This document shows positions 34,353 to 45,624 of a stretch of DNA of 64,000 bases, one piece after another. Positions within the stretch are counted from its first letter, which is position 1; the number at the start of each line of letters is the position of its first letter. The notes under the pieces are model-generated. The model made no database searches. It had not been told where the DNA came from and worked only from the letters and a program-made list of their open reading frames with translations. Position numbers and translations under genes: made by a program. The DNA comes from Triticum aestivum. Lineage: Eukaryota > Streptophyta > Magnoliopsida > Poales > Poaceae. The stretch covers positions 203,054,538 through 203,118,537 of the forward strand of contig NC_057801.1 in assembly GCF_018294505.1 (NCBI RefSeq), in the 5' to 3' direction.

Positions 34353-35698
34353 CTCCGAAGGTGCTGGATGTTCCACCCGTTTTGTACAGGTACTCCCTCC
34401 TGAGTCTCCAAGTGCACGAAGCCGGGCTTGGAAACATGAACAACCTTGAACGGGCCCTCCCACATAGGAAAGAGCTTATGCAGTCCCGCCCTGGAGAGGA
34501 CCCGCCGGAGCACGAGGTCCCCTACCTCGAGAGTTCTGGGGCGGATGTTGCGGCAGTGGTATCGCCGGAGTGCCTGTTGGTACCTTGCTGCTCGTAGCGC
34601 AGCTTCTCGACGATGCTCCTCCCCCAGCATGAGGTCCGTCCCCCGCATGGCGTCCTGCAGCGTCTCATCGAACGCCAGGACCCGCGCGGATCGACGTCTG
34701 ACCTCGTGAGGGAGGACTGCTTCGGCTCCATAGACCAGGAAGAAGGGGGTTTCCCCAGTCGGCTTGGTCGCGGTTGTGCGGATGGACCACAGCACGGACT
34801 GAAGCTCATCATACCAGCCTCTACCGCAGGCCTCCAGTTTCTTCTTGAATGTCCTGGTCTTGAGGCCCCTAAGGACTTCTGCATTGGCCCGCTCGGCCCG
34901 GCCATTGCTTCGGGGGTGCGCCACCGAAGCGTAGCATATCTGCGTCCCAAGGTTAGCACAATATGTTTTGAAAAGGTTATTGGTGAATTGCAAACCGTTG
35001 TCAGTGATGATGCGGTTCGTCACTCCGAACCGGCTCACAATGCCCTCGATGAACTTGATCGCAGAACTAGCAAGGATGGTGCGGACGGCCTCGACTTTGG
35101 CCCACTTGGTGAACTTGTCCACGGTGACGTAGAGGTAGCGATAGCCCCCTGGCGCCCGAGGAAAAGGGCCCAGGATATCCAGCCCCTAGACCGCAAAGGG
35201 CCATGTGAGGGGTATGGTTTGCAGACCTCCTGCTGGCTGATGGATCTGCTTGGCATGGAATTGGCAGGCCTAGCAAGCCTTCACAAGTTCGACCGCATCA
35301 TTGAGCGCAATGGGCCAATAGAAACCGCTGTGGAACGCCTTGCCGACGAGGGTCCATGACGACGAATGATGCCCACAGTCTCCACCGTGTATATCTGCCA
35401 GCAGTTCCTTCCCTTGTTCCCTGGTGATGCAACGCAGGGACACATCATTCGGTCGTTTCCGGTAGAGCTCTCCATCCATGATGCAGTATGCTGTAGCTTG
35501 CCGCGCCACACGCTTTGCCTCCTCCTGCTTCTTTGGCAAGGTCCCTTGCATTAAATAGCTCCTGAGCTCTGTGATCCAGCACCCCTCCTGAGGCTCCATC
35601 GTCAAGAGCAGGCGTGCTCCTGAGGCCAGGCCACAGGCTGGGGCTCCCGAGGCAGGTGGCTGAGGAAGCTCCACCCGAGGCTGTGCTGTGCTCGACAA
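34340..35698 (-). pseudogene. int: Element B integrase
   Basis: Zinc-binding region DCGHHSSSWTLVGKAF, then VKAC with a TAG and ACQFHAKQ. The core follows: GLDILGPFPRAPGGY after a TAG that replaces Trp in FAVWGLD; TNRIITDNGLQFTNN; and NGRAERANAEVL. The core Asp, Asp and Glu are all present. The C-terminal domain is complete and ends NIQHLRRFYP at 34340. It is more intact than A's integrase (783 open bases from 34340 to 35122). The two stops between the zinc region and the core make it inactive. Confidence 0.88.
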
Positions 35699-35725
35699 TG
35701 GTGGCAGGGCTGAAGGCTTGAAGAG

Positions 35726-36661
35726 TCATTCCTCAAAGACGCTTGGCTCCTGGGGCAACCTCCTGGAGGCTCGTTTGGCGATATCGTCGGCCTCTTGATT
35801 AGTGTCGTGGGGCACATGCTGTAGCTCCAGCCCCCAGAACTGCTTCTCCATCCAGCGGACCTCCGCAAGGTAGGCCTCCATGTGCTCATCTCTCGGCTCG
35901 TATACCTTGTTGGAGAAATTGACAAGGAGCTGCGAATCGCCCTTGATAGTAAGACGCTTCACTCCCAGGGCAGCGGTGGCCTTCAGGCCTGCTATCAATC
36001 CCTCGTACTCTGCTATATTTTTCGAGACCTTCTCGCCTTGCCGGGAACAGAGTTGCACGGCGTAGTAGATCTTGTCCTGAGTGGGAGATATGAGCATTGC
36101 CCCAGCCCCAGCGCCCTGCCTGGAGAACGCTCCGTCGAAGTACATGACCCAGCGTTCTGGCGCCTCGCTTCCCGGGGAAAGGGATCGATCCTCGCCGGCC
36201 CTGAGGCCCGGTGCCTCTGTCCATTCGGCCACGAAATCTGCCAGTGCGGCCCCCTTGATGACTCTGGTCGTGCTGAATTTGAGATGGAATGCTTGCTGTT
36301 CAATGTTCCACTCGGCGACCCTTCCGACTGAGTTAGGGCTCCTGAGCACCCTTTCCAAGGGGTATGCCGAGACAACCTTGATCGGATGACCCTGGAAGTA
36401 GTGCCGCAGCTTGCGCGAAGCCACCAGCAGCGCGAGGAGGAGCTTCTGCGGCATGGGGTACCGTGCCCTCACATCCCGTAACACCGTGCTGACAAAGTAT
36501 ACCGGGTGCTCGACGAGGCTTGGGGCGTCGGTGCTGGTGGCGTCCTCGGGAGGCCGTGGTGCCTCCCAAGGTGATGGAGCCTCCAGAAGCTGATTGCCTG
36601 GAGGAAAGGCCTCTCCCTCCCCTAGTGTGCCTCGTTGCGACGGCTGATCTTCCTTAGTCAT
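35726..36661 (-). pseudogene. pol: Element B RT tether and RNase H
   Basis: An open frame of 311 codons with [38 protein letters not shown], the RNase H-like [49 protein letters not shown] and [21 protein letters not shown] glutamines are kept at the two places where element A has TAG. It overlaps by a few bases the frame of the preceding RT connection piece, which marks a frameshift between them near 36660. Confidence 0.85.
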
Positions 36662-37710
36662 GGTGGTGACTTCCTCGAGTCCCTTTTGATCCAGCTTTGC
36701 CTGGCTCGGGTGGCTGCCGTGGTCTTGGCCCGACGCTCCTCTCTAACTGCCACCAGGGCTGCGCTAGCGGAGTAGGGAGTGGCGGCGAGGTAGAGTACCA
36801 AGGGCTCTTGAGGGCGCGGGGACACCATCACTGGAGGGCTGGTTAGGTGTCTCTTGAGATCTTGGAACGCCTTGTCGGCCTCCTGAGTCCATTCAAAGGG
36901 CCCCTTTTTCTTCATCAGCTGGAAGAAAGGCAGCGCCCGCTACCCCAATTGGGAGATGAAGTGCCCCAGCGCCATCATGCGCCCCGTGAGCTTCTGCATT
37001 TCCCTGAGGGTCTTTGGTGGGCTCATGTCCTCAACTGCCTTGACCTTTTCTGGGTTGGCCTCGATGCCTCGGTGGGACACGAGGAAGCCCAACAGCTTGC
37101 CCGAGGGGACTCCAAACACACACTTCTCCGGGTTGAGCCGCAGGCTCACCGCATTGAGGCTCGCGAAGGTTTCCTCCAGGTCTTGTATCAGGTTCTTGGT
37201 ATCGCGAGACTTCACTACGATGTCGTCGACGTAAGCCTCCACATTCTTCCCGAGTCGAGGGCCCAAGGTGATGTGCATGAGCCGCTAAAAGGTTGCCCCC
37301 GCGTTGCGCAGTCCGAATGGCATGCATGTATAGCAGTACACCACACATGGGGTTAGGAAGGCCGTCTTCTCCACATCTTCCACCGCCATCTTGATCTGGT
37401 GATACCCGGAGAAGGCATCCAAGAAGCATAGCAGGTCACACTCAGCGGTGGAATTGACGATCTGGTCGATGCGAGGGAGCGGGAACGGATCTTGCGGGCA
37501 TGCTTTGTTGAGGTTGGTGAAGTCGACACACATGCGTTCCTTTCCTCCCTTCTTTGGCACATCCACGGGGTTGGCCAACCAATCTGGGTATCGGACCTCG
37601 CGAATAAACCCCGCGGCTTCTAGCTTGCGGGTCTCTTGGACGATGAAGGCCTGCTTTTCAGTGGACTTCCTCCTCGCTTTCTGCTTCACGGGACGCATGT
37701 TGGGACACAC
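36658..37710 (-). pseudogene. pol: Element B reverse transcriptase
   Basis: Read in three pieces of one frame. 37285-37710: KQAFIVQETRKLEAAGF, ANPVDVPKKGGKERM, DPFPLPRIDQIV, FLDAFSGYHQIKM and CYTCMPFGLRNAGATF. A TAG follows (CAG in A). 36940-37278: ITLGPRLGKNVEAYVDDIVV and GFLVSHRGIEANPEK, then a TAG. 36658-36915: MKKKGPFEWTQEADKAF. The catalytic YVDD is intact. All RT motifs are present in order; the stops make it inactive. Confidence 0.88.
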
Positions 37711-37722
37711 GTTGAGGTGGTG

Positions 37723-38828
37723 CTAGATTACGCCCCGTGGGATCCCTGCCAGCTGATCGGGTTCCCAGGTGAACACTTTCTTGTTTGCACGCAGGAACTT
37801 AACCAGGGCTTCCTCCTGCTCTGGCTCGAGGTTGGCGCCTATGGTGAAAGTGGCATCAGTGGACCCGTCCTCGTCGACAGGTACTTGCTTGGTTTCCGCC
37901 TTGTCTTGGGTGAACAACTGCTTCTTCTTGGTCAGCGCAGCCCCCTTGGGCTTGGAGGTTTCCGTGTCGACGGGCCACGCTGCCGCCGCCGTCTTGAGGG
38001 CGAGCTTGAGTACTCGTAGCGCACCTTCGGTGTCCCCGGGCACGGTGAGGACGCTGTTGCTCCCGGGCATCTTCATGAGGTTGTACCCCGGGTGATTCGC
38101 GGCCATGAATTTGGCCAACGCTGGATAGCCGAGAATGGCATTGTAGGGAGGCCAATGGGGGTGATCTCGAAATCGACCAGCTCCGTGCGGAAATTGTCGT
38201 AGGTGCCGAAAGTCACTGGAAGTCGGATCTGCCCTAAGGAGCTGGCCGACCCGCCTCCGACACCCGAGAAAGGCCGGCTGGGTTGCAGCCGCTCCCGGGG
38301 TATGCAAAGGAGGTTGAAGGCCTCAACTGAGAGCACATTGAGGCCCGTGCCACCGTCGATGAGGGTCCTGGTGACGGCCACCTGGCAGATGGTGGGTGTG
38401 CAGAGCATGGGGAGTGCACCCGAGCAGGCCGAGTTGGTGGGGTGGTCCTCAGAGTCAAAGGTCAGCCCGGCCGACGGCTCCATCCGGCCCGAGGGAGCCC
38501 CCTGCCGCGTGGAGGCGGCGCCGACCCGGCGCACGAATGGCTTGATGTGGCGACTGGTGGGCGGCGCCTGTAAGCCGCCCAGGAGGGCCGCGGCGACCGA
38601 AGGAGCCGACGCGACGGGGTGGGTGAGGAAGAAGCTGCGCGGCTCCTCCCTAGAGGTCACTGGGGGATGCAGGGACGATGCTTGCTGCCCGTTCCCCGTC
38701 GGGCCGGTGGCGGTGTTGACGGCGGGCGACGGCGAACGACGAGGACGCCCGCCGATGGGAGCCGTCTGGGTGACATGGGAAGCGAGGGTGGCTCGGCGCT
38801 CGGCGCGAGCCCGACGAGCGTCAGACAT
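37723..38828 (-). pseudogene. Element B gag remnant and aspartic protease
   Basis: It starts at 38828 as MSDARRARAERRATLASHV and continues 756 bases. The capsid-like core present in A is missing: the sequence passes from SREEPRSFFL directly to the segment matching the end of A's gag (ALLGGLQAPP). The protease active site is TLIDGGTGLNVLSVEAF with the Asp intact, unlike A. A frameshift near 38150 moves the reading frame to 37723-38307 (YNAILGYPALAKFMAA, KKKQLFTQDKAETKQ). That ends in TAG at 37723-37725 where A has CAG. The gag deletion makes B non-autonomous regardless of the stops. Confidence 0.82.
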
Positions 38829-38898
38829 GGATGCGGCGGTCGGAAAGAACAAGACGACGGAAGGCAAATTCCGGCGCACCCCTACCTGGCGCGCCAAA

Positions 38899-39825
38899 TG
38901 TCAGATTTCGGGTTCCGACAGACCCTTGAGGTTCGAACACTGGGGTGCGAGCGGAGATTCAACCCTCTACCGGCTCGCTCCTCACCGAATCGCTAGGAAC
39001 TAAACTACCAAACAGAACAGCACAAGAGACGCGAGATAAATACTGGTTCAGGCCACCATTGTGGTGTAATACCCTACTCTAGTGTGTGGTGTGGTGGATT
39101 GCCTCTTGGGCTTGATGATGAACAATACAAGGGAGAACAGCCTCGCGAGGGTCTGTTCTTGGCTGGTGCGACGAACTGCTGGGATAAGTTCACTCGCTCT
39201 ATCTACTGGTTTCTTGGTGAGGATCCCGATTGTAGGTCAGGTCCAGATGCCTCTACCCTGGGGGTGGCTAGTCCTATTTATAGGTAAAGGCCCTGGGCCT
39301 CTTCCCAAATATTGAGCGGGAAGGGCGCCAACAATTGGCCATTTTGAAGGGGAACAGCGGGTACACTTATCCTGACTAAAGTTGGTCCTCGCCTGTCAAA
39401 GGCTCTGGTGGTGACGCCGGCTTGGGCTCCACAATGACCTCCTTCCGGCCGTTGGGCTGGTCTTGGTCTTGTTGCACCAGAATGGACACCTTTGCTTGAT
39501 GCTCTCGCCTGCGCTTGCTCCCTTTGCACCAAAGAGGAAAGGAGGACACAGCGCGGGCTGGCGCCCGACTGGCACCCTTGGTCGTCATGGCTTGCGTCAT
39601 GGGCACCTCGCAAGGTACCCCGCCTTGAACTCTCCGCCACCTCATGAGCCAGCCTGACGAGGCCGTGCCTGAGGAAGCTCCTTGTTGTCCGCCCCGCGAG
39701 GCTTGGCCCCTCGCGAGGGTCTTGAGCTTGTGTTGATGAAGATGGGCTGTGCTGGGCCTCCTTTGAGCCACACCGCAGGCCGCAGGCAGGCAAGTCTGGG
39801 GACCCCCGTTCCCAGAATGCCGACA
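38899..39825 (-). mobile_element. Element B 5' LTR (927 bp)
   Basis: Uninterrupted LTR on the minus strand. In plus orientation it starts TGTCAGATTTCGGG and ends AATGCCGACA, followed by GTCCA. Its inner edge abuts GGCGCGCCAAA, the complement of the primer-binding region. It serves as the empty-site control for element C's insertion in the other LTR. Confidence 0.93.
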
Positions 39826-39927
39826 GTCCATATCTCCAGGCCTGGTGCCGCGCGCCTGGAGACACAGGATGGGGTACCCATCCAGAACGCCTGGAACATC
39901 CAACACCTCCGGAAGATCTACCCATGA
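39826..39927 (+). pseudogene. int: Last exon-like piece of element A integrase, right of element B
   Basis: It begins with the second copy of the GTCCA target duplication and continues the integrase C-terminus: ISRPGAARLETQDG, PIQNAWNIQHLRKIYP, then a stop (TGA at 39925-39927). The same ending is present in B (NIQHLRRFYP). Joining to 22701 after removal of B and one GTCCA restores the frame, which shows B is an insertion in A's pol. Confidence 0.9.
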
Positions 39928-40129
39928 AGAAAGGCCCAGCGCCTATGAAGAAGGCCCAGTGCCTGTGAAGGTCTCCGCTCGTGACACTCTCACATAATAA
40001 TGAGTGGGGCTGTACACGCCCCGGAGTCTCAGGAGTGCCGCCCTTGGGCCTCAGGGGCTCCCTCCCACGTCCAAGTGGCAACACTTAGCTCCGCGCTGGT
40101 GAGAAGAGATGAAGACTAGACTAGGTGCC

Positions 40130-40865
40130 TGATACGTCTCCAATGTATCTATAATTTTTGATTGTTCCATGCTATTATATTACCCCTTTTGGATGTTTAT
40201 GGGCTTTATTTTACACATTTATATCATTTATGGGACTAACCTATTAACCGGATGCCCAGCCCGTATTGCTATTTTTTTTGCCTATTTCAGTATTTCAAAT
40301 AAAAGGAATATCAAACAGAGTCCACACGGAAGGAAACCTTCGGGAGCGTGATTTTTGGAACGAACGTGATCCAGAGAACTTGGAGTGCAAGTCAAGAAGC
40401 AGCTGAGGCGGCCACGAGAGGGTAGGGCGCGCCCCTGTCTTGTGGGCCCCTCGGGCGGCCACCGATGTACTTCTTCCTCCTATATAAGCCTACATACCCC
40501 GAAAACATCCAGGGAGCCAACGAAACACAATTTCTACCGCCGTAACCTTCTGTATCCGCGAGATCCCATCTTGGAGAATTCGCAAGCGCTCTGCCGGAGG
40601 GGGAATCGATCACGGAGGGCTTCTACATCAACACCATAGCCCCTCCGATGAGTTGTGAGTAGTTTACAACAGACCTTTGGGTCCAAGGTTATTAGCAAGA
40701 TGGCTTATTCTCTCTTTTTGGATCTCAATACAATGTTCTCCCCCTCTCTTGTGGAGATCTATTCGATGTAAACTCTTTCTGCGGTGTGTTTGTCGAGATC
40801 CGATGAATTGTGGGTTTATGATCAAGTTTGTCTATGAGAAATATTTGAATCTCCTCTGAATTCTT
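40130..40865 (+). mobile_element. Truncated 5' LTR of the Sabrina-like element
   Basis: It matches 43918-44670 of the 3' LTR and stops abruptly at CTGAATTCTT, where the deletion joins it to internal sequence. It contains CTATATAAGCC, a promoter-type TATA motif, near 40480. Confidence 0.88.
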
Positions 40866-41042
40866 GGTAGACCTTTCCTTAGAACGATTGGTGCGATTAT
40901 TGATATGAAGGAAGGGAATATTAGATTCCAATTTCCATTAAAGAAAGGCATGGAGCACTTTCCAAGAAAGAAAGTCAAATTACCTTATCAATCTATCATG
41001 CGAGCTACTTATGAATTTAGTGCCAAAGATGGCACTACTTAG
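40866..41042 (+). pseudogene. C-terminal tail of an Athila-type protease region
   Basis: A 58-codon open frame followed by TAG: GRPFLRTIGAIIDMKEGNI, RFQFPLKKGMEHFPRKKV, ATYEFSAKDGTT. The GRPFL start is the conserved end of retrotransposon aspartic proteases (usually ILGRPFL). The upstream catalytic part is removed by the deletion that also took most of the 5' LTR. No RT or integrase follows. Confidence 0.6.
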
Positions 41043-43902
41043 ATCTATCTTCGCTTTTATGCCTAGCTAGGGGCGTTAAACGATAGCGCTAGTTGGGAGG
41101 CAACCCAATTTTATTTGTGTTTTTTGTTTTTGTTCCTGTTTAGTAATAAATCTTGCATCTACCTTCTGTTTAGATGTGTTTTTATCTTTTAATTAGTGTT
41201 TGTGCCAAGTAGAACCTATAGGATAACCTATGATGATAGTTGATTTGATTCTGCTGAAAAACAGAAACTTTGCACACACGAATTGAGTTTTTTTTAAATC
41301 ACAGAAACGTGATTTTGCGTTGATTCTTTTTGATGCTGCTCAATAGAAACATTTTACAGGACTTCCTATTTTTGTAGGAGTTTTAGAGTTCCAGAAGTTT
41401 GCTTTAGTTACAGATTTCTACAGACTGTTCTGTTTTTGACAGATTCTATTTTTCGTGTGTTGTTTGATTATTTTGATGCATCTATGGCTAGTAAAATAGT
41501 TTATAAGCCATAGAGAAGTTGGAATACAGTAGGTTTAACACCAAAATAAATAAAGAATGAGTTCATTACAGTACCTTATGTGGTGGTTTTGTTTTCTTGC
41601 ACTAACGGAGCTTATAAGATTTCCTGTTGAGTTTTGTGTTGTGAAGTTTTCAAGTTTTGGGTAAAGCTTTTATGGACTATGGAGTCAGGAGTGGCAAGAG
41701 CCTAAGCTTGGGGATGCGCATGGCAACCCAAGATATTCAAGTATAGCCAAAAGCCTAAGCTTGGGGATGCCCCGGGAAGGCATCCCTTCTTTCGTCTTCG
41801 TTCATTGGTAACTTTACTTGGAGTTATATTTTTATTCGCCACATGATATGTGTTTTGCTTGGAGCGTCGTGTGTTATATTAGTCTTTGATTTTTAGTTTA
41901 CCACAATCATCCTTGCTGTACATACCTTTTGGGAGAAGCCTACTTGATTAGGATTTGCTAGAATACTCTATGTGCTTCACTTATATCTTTTGAGCTTGAT
42001 AGTTTTTCCTCTAGTGCTTCACTTATATTTTTTAGAGCACGGTGGTGACTTAATTTTGAAGAAATTGCTAGTCTCTCATGCTTCACTTATATCTTTTTGA
42101 TAGTCTTTTAGAACAGCATGGTATTTGCTTTGGTTACAAAGTTGGTCCTAGAATGATGAGCATCCAAGTTGGGTATAATAAAAACTATCATAGAAAAGAA
42201 TTGGATGCTATGATCAATTTGATGCTTGATAATTGTTTTGAGATATGGAGGTAGTGATATTCAAGTCATGCTAGTTGAGGTGATTATGAAAAGTACTTGT
42301 GTTGAGGTTTGTGATTCCCGTAGCATGCACGTATGGTGAACCGCTTTGTGATGAAGTTGGAGCACAATTTTGTTTATTGAGTGTCTTCCTTATGAGTGGC
42401 GGTCGGGGACGAGCGATGGTCTTTTCCTACCAATCTACCCCCCTAGGAGCATGCGCGTAGTGCTTTAGTTTTTGATGACTTCTAGATTTTTGCAACAAGT
42501 ACATGAGTTCTTTTGACTAATGTTGAGTCCATGGATTATACGCACCTCACCCTTCCACCATTGCTAGCCTCTCTTGTGCCGCGCAACTTTCGCCGGTACC
42601 ATACACCCACCATATACCTTCCTCAAAACAGCCACCATACCTACCTATTATGGCATTTCCATAGCCATTCCAAGATATATTGCCATGCAACTTTCCACCG
42701 TTCCGTTCATATGACATGCATTACTTTTGTCATATTGCTTTTTGCATGATCATGTAGTTGACATTGTATTTGTGGCAAAGCCACCTTCATAATTTTCATA
42801 CATGTCGCTCTTGATTCATTGCATATCCTGGTACACTGCCGGAGGCATTCATATAGAGTCATACCTTGTTCTAGCTTTGAGTTGTAATTCTTGAGTTATA
42901 AATCCATAAAAGTGTGATGATTTTCATTATTAGAGCATTGTCTTAGTGAGGAAAGGATGATGAACACTATGATTCCCCCACAAGTCGGGATGAGACTTCG
43001 GACTTTACAAAAAGAAAAAAAGAAAAAAGAAAGAAAAAAAGAGAGAAAGGCCAAAAAAAGAAAGGCCAAAGAAAAAAAAAGAAAAAAAGAAAAAAAAAGA
43101 AAAGAAAAAATAAAATGAGAGAAAAAGAGAGAAGGGACAATGCTAATATCTCTTTTTCCACACTTGTGCTTCAAAGTAGCACCATGATCTTCATGTTAGA
43201 GAGTCTCATATGTTGTCACTTTCATATACTGGTGGGAATTTTTCATTATAGAACTTGGCTTGTACATTCCAATGATGGGCTTCCTCAAATTACCCTAGGT
43301 CTTCATGAGCAAGCAAGTTGGATGCACACCCACTTAGTTTCTTTTGTTGAGCTTTCATATATTCATAGCTCTAGTGCATCCGTTGCATCGCAATCCCTAC
43401 TCACTCACATTGATATCTATTAATGGGCATCTCCATAGCCCGTTGATATGCCTAGTTGATGTGAGACTATCTTCTCCTTTTTGTCTTCTCCACAACCACC
43501 ACTATATTCCACATATAGTGCTATGTCCATGGCTCACACTCATGTATTGCATGAAGGTTGAAAGAGTTTGAGATTATTAAAGTATGAAACAATTGCTTGG
43601 CTTGTCATCGGGGTTGTGCAAGATTAAATACTTTGTGTGATGAAGATAGAGAAACAGCCAGACTATATGATTTTGTAGGGATAACTTTCTTTGGCCATGT
43701 TATTTTGAGAAGACATGATTACTTTGATTAGTATGCTTGAAGTATCACCATTTTCATGTTAATATGAACTTTTATTTTGTATCATTTGGATCTGAACATT
43801 CATGCCACAATAAAGAAAATTACATTGAGAATTATGCTAGGTAGCATTCCACGTCAAAAATTCTGTTTTTATCATTTACCTACTCGAGGACGAGCTGGAA
43901 TT
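41043..43902. other. Non-coding 3' internal region of the Sabrina-like element
   Basis: About 2.9 kb without a credible coding frame. It begins with the family-typical segment GGGGCGTTAAACGATAGCG and contains two similar 'gcctaagcttggggatgc' words near 41700-41770. It includes an A-rich purine tract. It ends in AATTAAGCTTGGGGATGCT, the polypurine primer site (about 43901-43917) before the 3' LTR. Confidence 0.75.
43009..43117 (+). repeat. Purine (A/G) tract
   Basis: About 110 bp of nearly pure A and G (AAAGAAAAAAGAAAG type) within the Sabrina-like internal region. The Phe-rich minus-strand frames here are by-products. Confidence 0.85.
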
Positions 43903-43917
43903 AAGCTTGGGGATGCT

Positions 43918-45479
43918 TGATACGTCTCCAACGTATCTATAATTTTGATTGTTCCATGCTATCATATTACCCCTTTTGGATGTTTATGGGCTTTATTTTA
44001 CACATTTATATAATTTTTGGGACTAACCTATTAACCGGAGGCCCAGCCCGTATTGCTTTTTTTTTCCTATTTCAGTATTTCGAAGAAAAGGAATATCAAA
44101 CGGAGTCCAAACGGAATGAAACCTTCGGGAGCGTGATTTTTGGAACGAACGTGATCCAGAGGACTTGGAGTGCAAGTCAAGAAGCAGCTGAGGCGGCAAT
44201 GAGAGGGTAGGGCGCCCACGCCCCTACAGGGTGCGCCCCCTGTCTCGTGGGCCCCTCAGGCGGCCACCGACGTACTTCTTCCTCCTATATAAGCCTACGT
44301 ACGCCGAAAACATCCAGGGAGCCAACGAAATAGAATTTCCACCGCCGTAACCTTTTGTATCCGCGTGATCCCATCTTGGAGCCTTCGCCGGCGCTCTGCC
44401 GGAGGGGGAATCGATCACGGAGGGCGCCTACATCAACACCATAGCCCCTCCGATGAGTTGTGAGTATTTTGCCACAGACCTTCGGGTCCATAGTTATTAG
44501 CTAGATGGCTTCTTCTCTCTTTTTGGATCTCAATACAATGTTCTCCCCCTCTCTTGTGGAGATCTATTCGATGTAAACTCTTTTTGCGGTGTGTTTGTCG
44601 ATATCCTATGAATTGTGGGTTTATGATCAAGTTTATCTATGAGAAATGTTTGAATCTCCTCTGAATTCTTTTATGTATGATTGAGTTATATTTGCAAGTC
44701 TCTTCGAATTATCAGTTTGGTTTGGCCTACTAGATTGATCTTTCGTGCCATGGGAGAAGTGCCTAGCTTTGGGTTCAATCTTGCAGTGTCCTTAACCAGT
44801 GACAGAAAGGGTTGCAAGGCATGTATTGTATTGTTTCCATCGAGGATAAAAAGATGGGGTTTATATCATATTGCATGAGTTTATCCCTCTACATCATGTC
44901 ATCTTGCTTAATGCGTTACTCTGTTCTTATGAACTTAATACTCTAGATGCAGGCAGGAGTCGGTCGATGTGTGGAGTAATAGTAGTAGATGCAGGCAGGA
45001 GTCGGTCTACTTGTTGCGGACGTGATGCCTATATACATGATCATGCCTAGATAATCTCATAATTATTCGCTTTTCTATCAATTGCTCGACCGTAATTTGT
45101 TCACCCACCGTAATACTTATGCAAGCCTCTAGTGAAACCTATGGCCCTCGGGTCTATCTCTTATCATATTTGCTTCCAATTTACTTTTATTTGCAACTTT
45201 ACTTTTTGCATCTATATTATAAAATACCAAAAATATATTTATCTATCATACTATCTCTATCAGATCTCACTTTCGCAAGTGGCCGTGAAGGGATTGACAA
45301 CCCCTTTATTGCGTTGGTTGCGAGTTCTTTGTTTGTTCGTGTAGGTGCGTGGGACTTTTGAGCAGCCTCGTACTGGATTGATACCTTGGTTCTCAAAAAC
45401 TGAGGGAAATACTTACGCTACTATTGCTGCATCACCCTTTCCTCTTCAAGGAAAACCAACGCAAGCTCAAAACGTAGCA
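43918..45479 (+). mobile_element. Complete 3' LTR of the Sabrina-like element (1562 bp)
   Basis: It starts TGATACGTCTCCAACG directly after the polypurine site and ends AAACGTAGCA. A TATA-type CTATATAAGCC occurs near 44285. It contains a duplicated phrase 'gcaggcaggagtcggtc' at about 44950-45012. Confidence 0.9.
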
Positions 45480-45624
45480 CTGCCAGACGCGGCTTTTCAT
45501 TTGCTTTCTCTAGTTGGCTCGCCCCTCTATAATTGAAGTTTGCTCCTGGAGTTCTTTGCTGGATCGCCCCTTGATGGTTTTGTCGACTTCTGCCTTGGTT
45601 TCTTTTTTCCGTACTCTCTCTCGT
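45480..45624 (+). other. Element A non-coding segment between two guests
   Basis: It begins with the second copy of the target duplication (CTGCC) and matches the complement of element B near 33620-33770 (for example CGCGGCTTTTCATTTGC). It ends with CTCGT, the target site of the next insertion. Confidence 0.85.

Larger units (their letters stand above)
22702..39825 (-). mobile_element. Element B: same family as A, opposite orientation, nested in A
   Basis: Both ends are LTR ends (left TGTCGGATTTTGGG, right ATGCCGACA) flanked by a perfect GTCCA duplication (22697-22701 and 39826-39830). On the minus strand the order is 5' LTR (38899-39825), primer-binding region, gag remnant, protease, RT, RNase H, integrase, repeats, antisense ORF, polypurine tract, 3' LTR (22702-23024 plus 31555-32169). 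Element C interrupts the 3' LTR. B without C is about 8.6 kb. A and B are relatives by LTR and pol sequence. Confidence 0.93.
40130..45479 (+). mobile_element. Deleted Sabrina/Wham-like gypsy element in element A
   Basis: It starts TGATACGTCTCCAATG and ends AAACGTAGCA. Flanks are GTGCC (40125-40129) and CTGCC (45480-45484), a target duplication with one mismatch; the empty site is visible in element B near 33770. The 3' LTR is complete (43918-45479, 1562 bp). The 5' LTR keeps only its first ~736 bp and is joined at 40865/40866 to the end of a protease coding region, so gag and most of the element are lost. The LTR and the conserved 3' region (GGGGCGTTAAACGATAGCG) match my memory of the Sabrina/Wham (Athila-lineage) group; the exact family name is not verified. 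Confidence 0.85.

Noticed and set aside
33871..34449. 192-codon frame with LHRHLPSSQAQGLF repeats, and its minus-strand counterpart
   Set aside because: Translation of the 54-bp minisatellite in element B; 55-bp units at the left break any shared frame and there is no counterpart in element A.
34613..35359. Plus-strand 248-codon frame opposite the element B integrase
   Set aside because: Shadow of the integrase coding strand; the integrase motifs are on the minus strand.
42896..43174. Phe-rich minus-strand frame resembling a membrane protein
   Set aside because: Translation of an A/G purine tract in the non-coding part of the Sabrina-like element.
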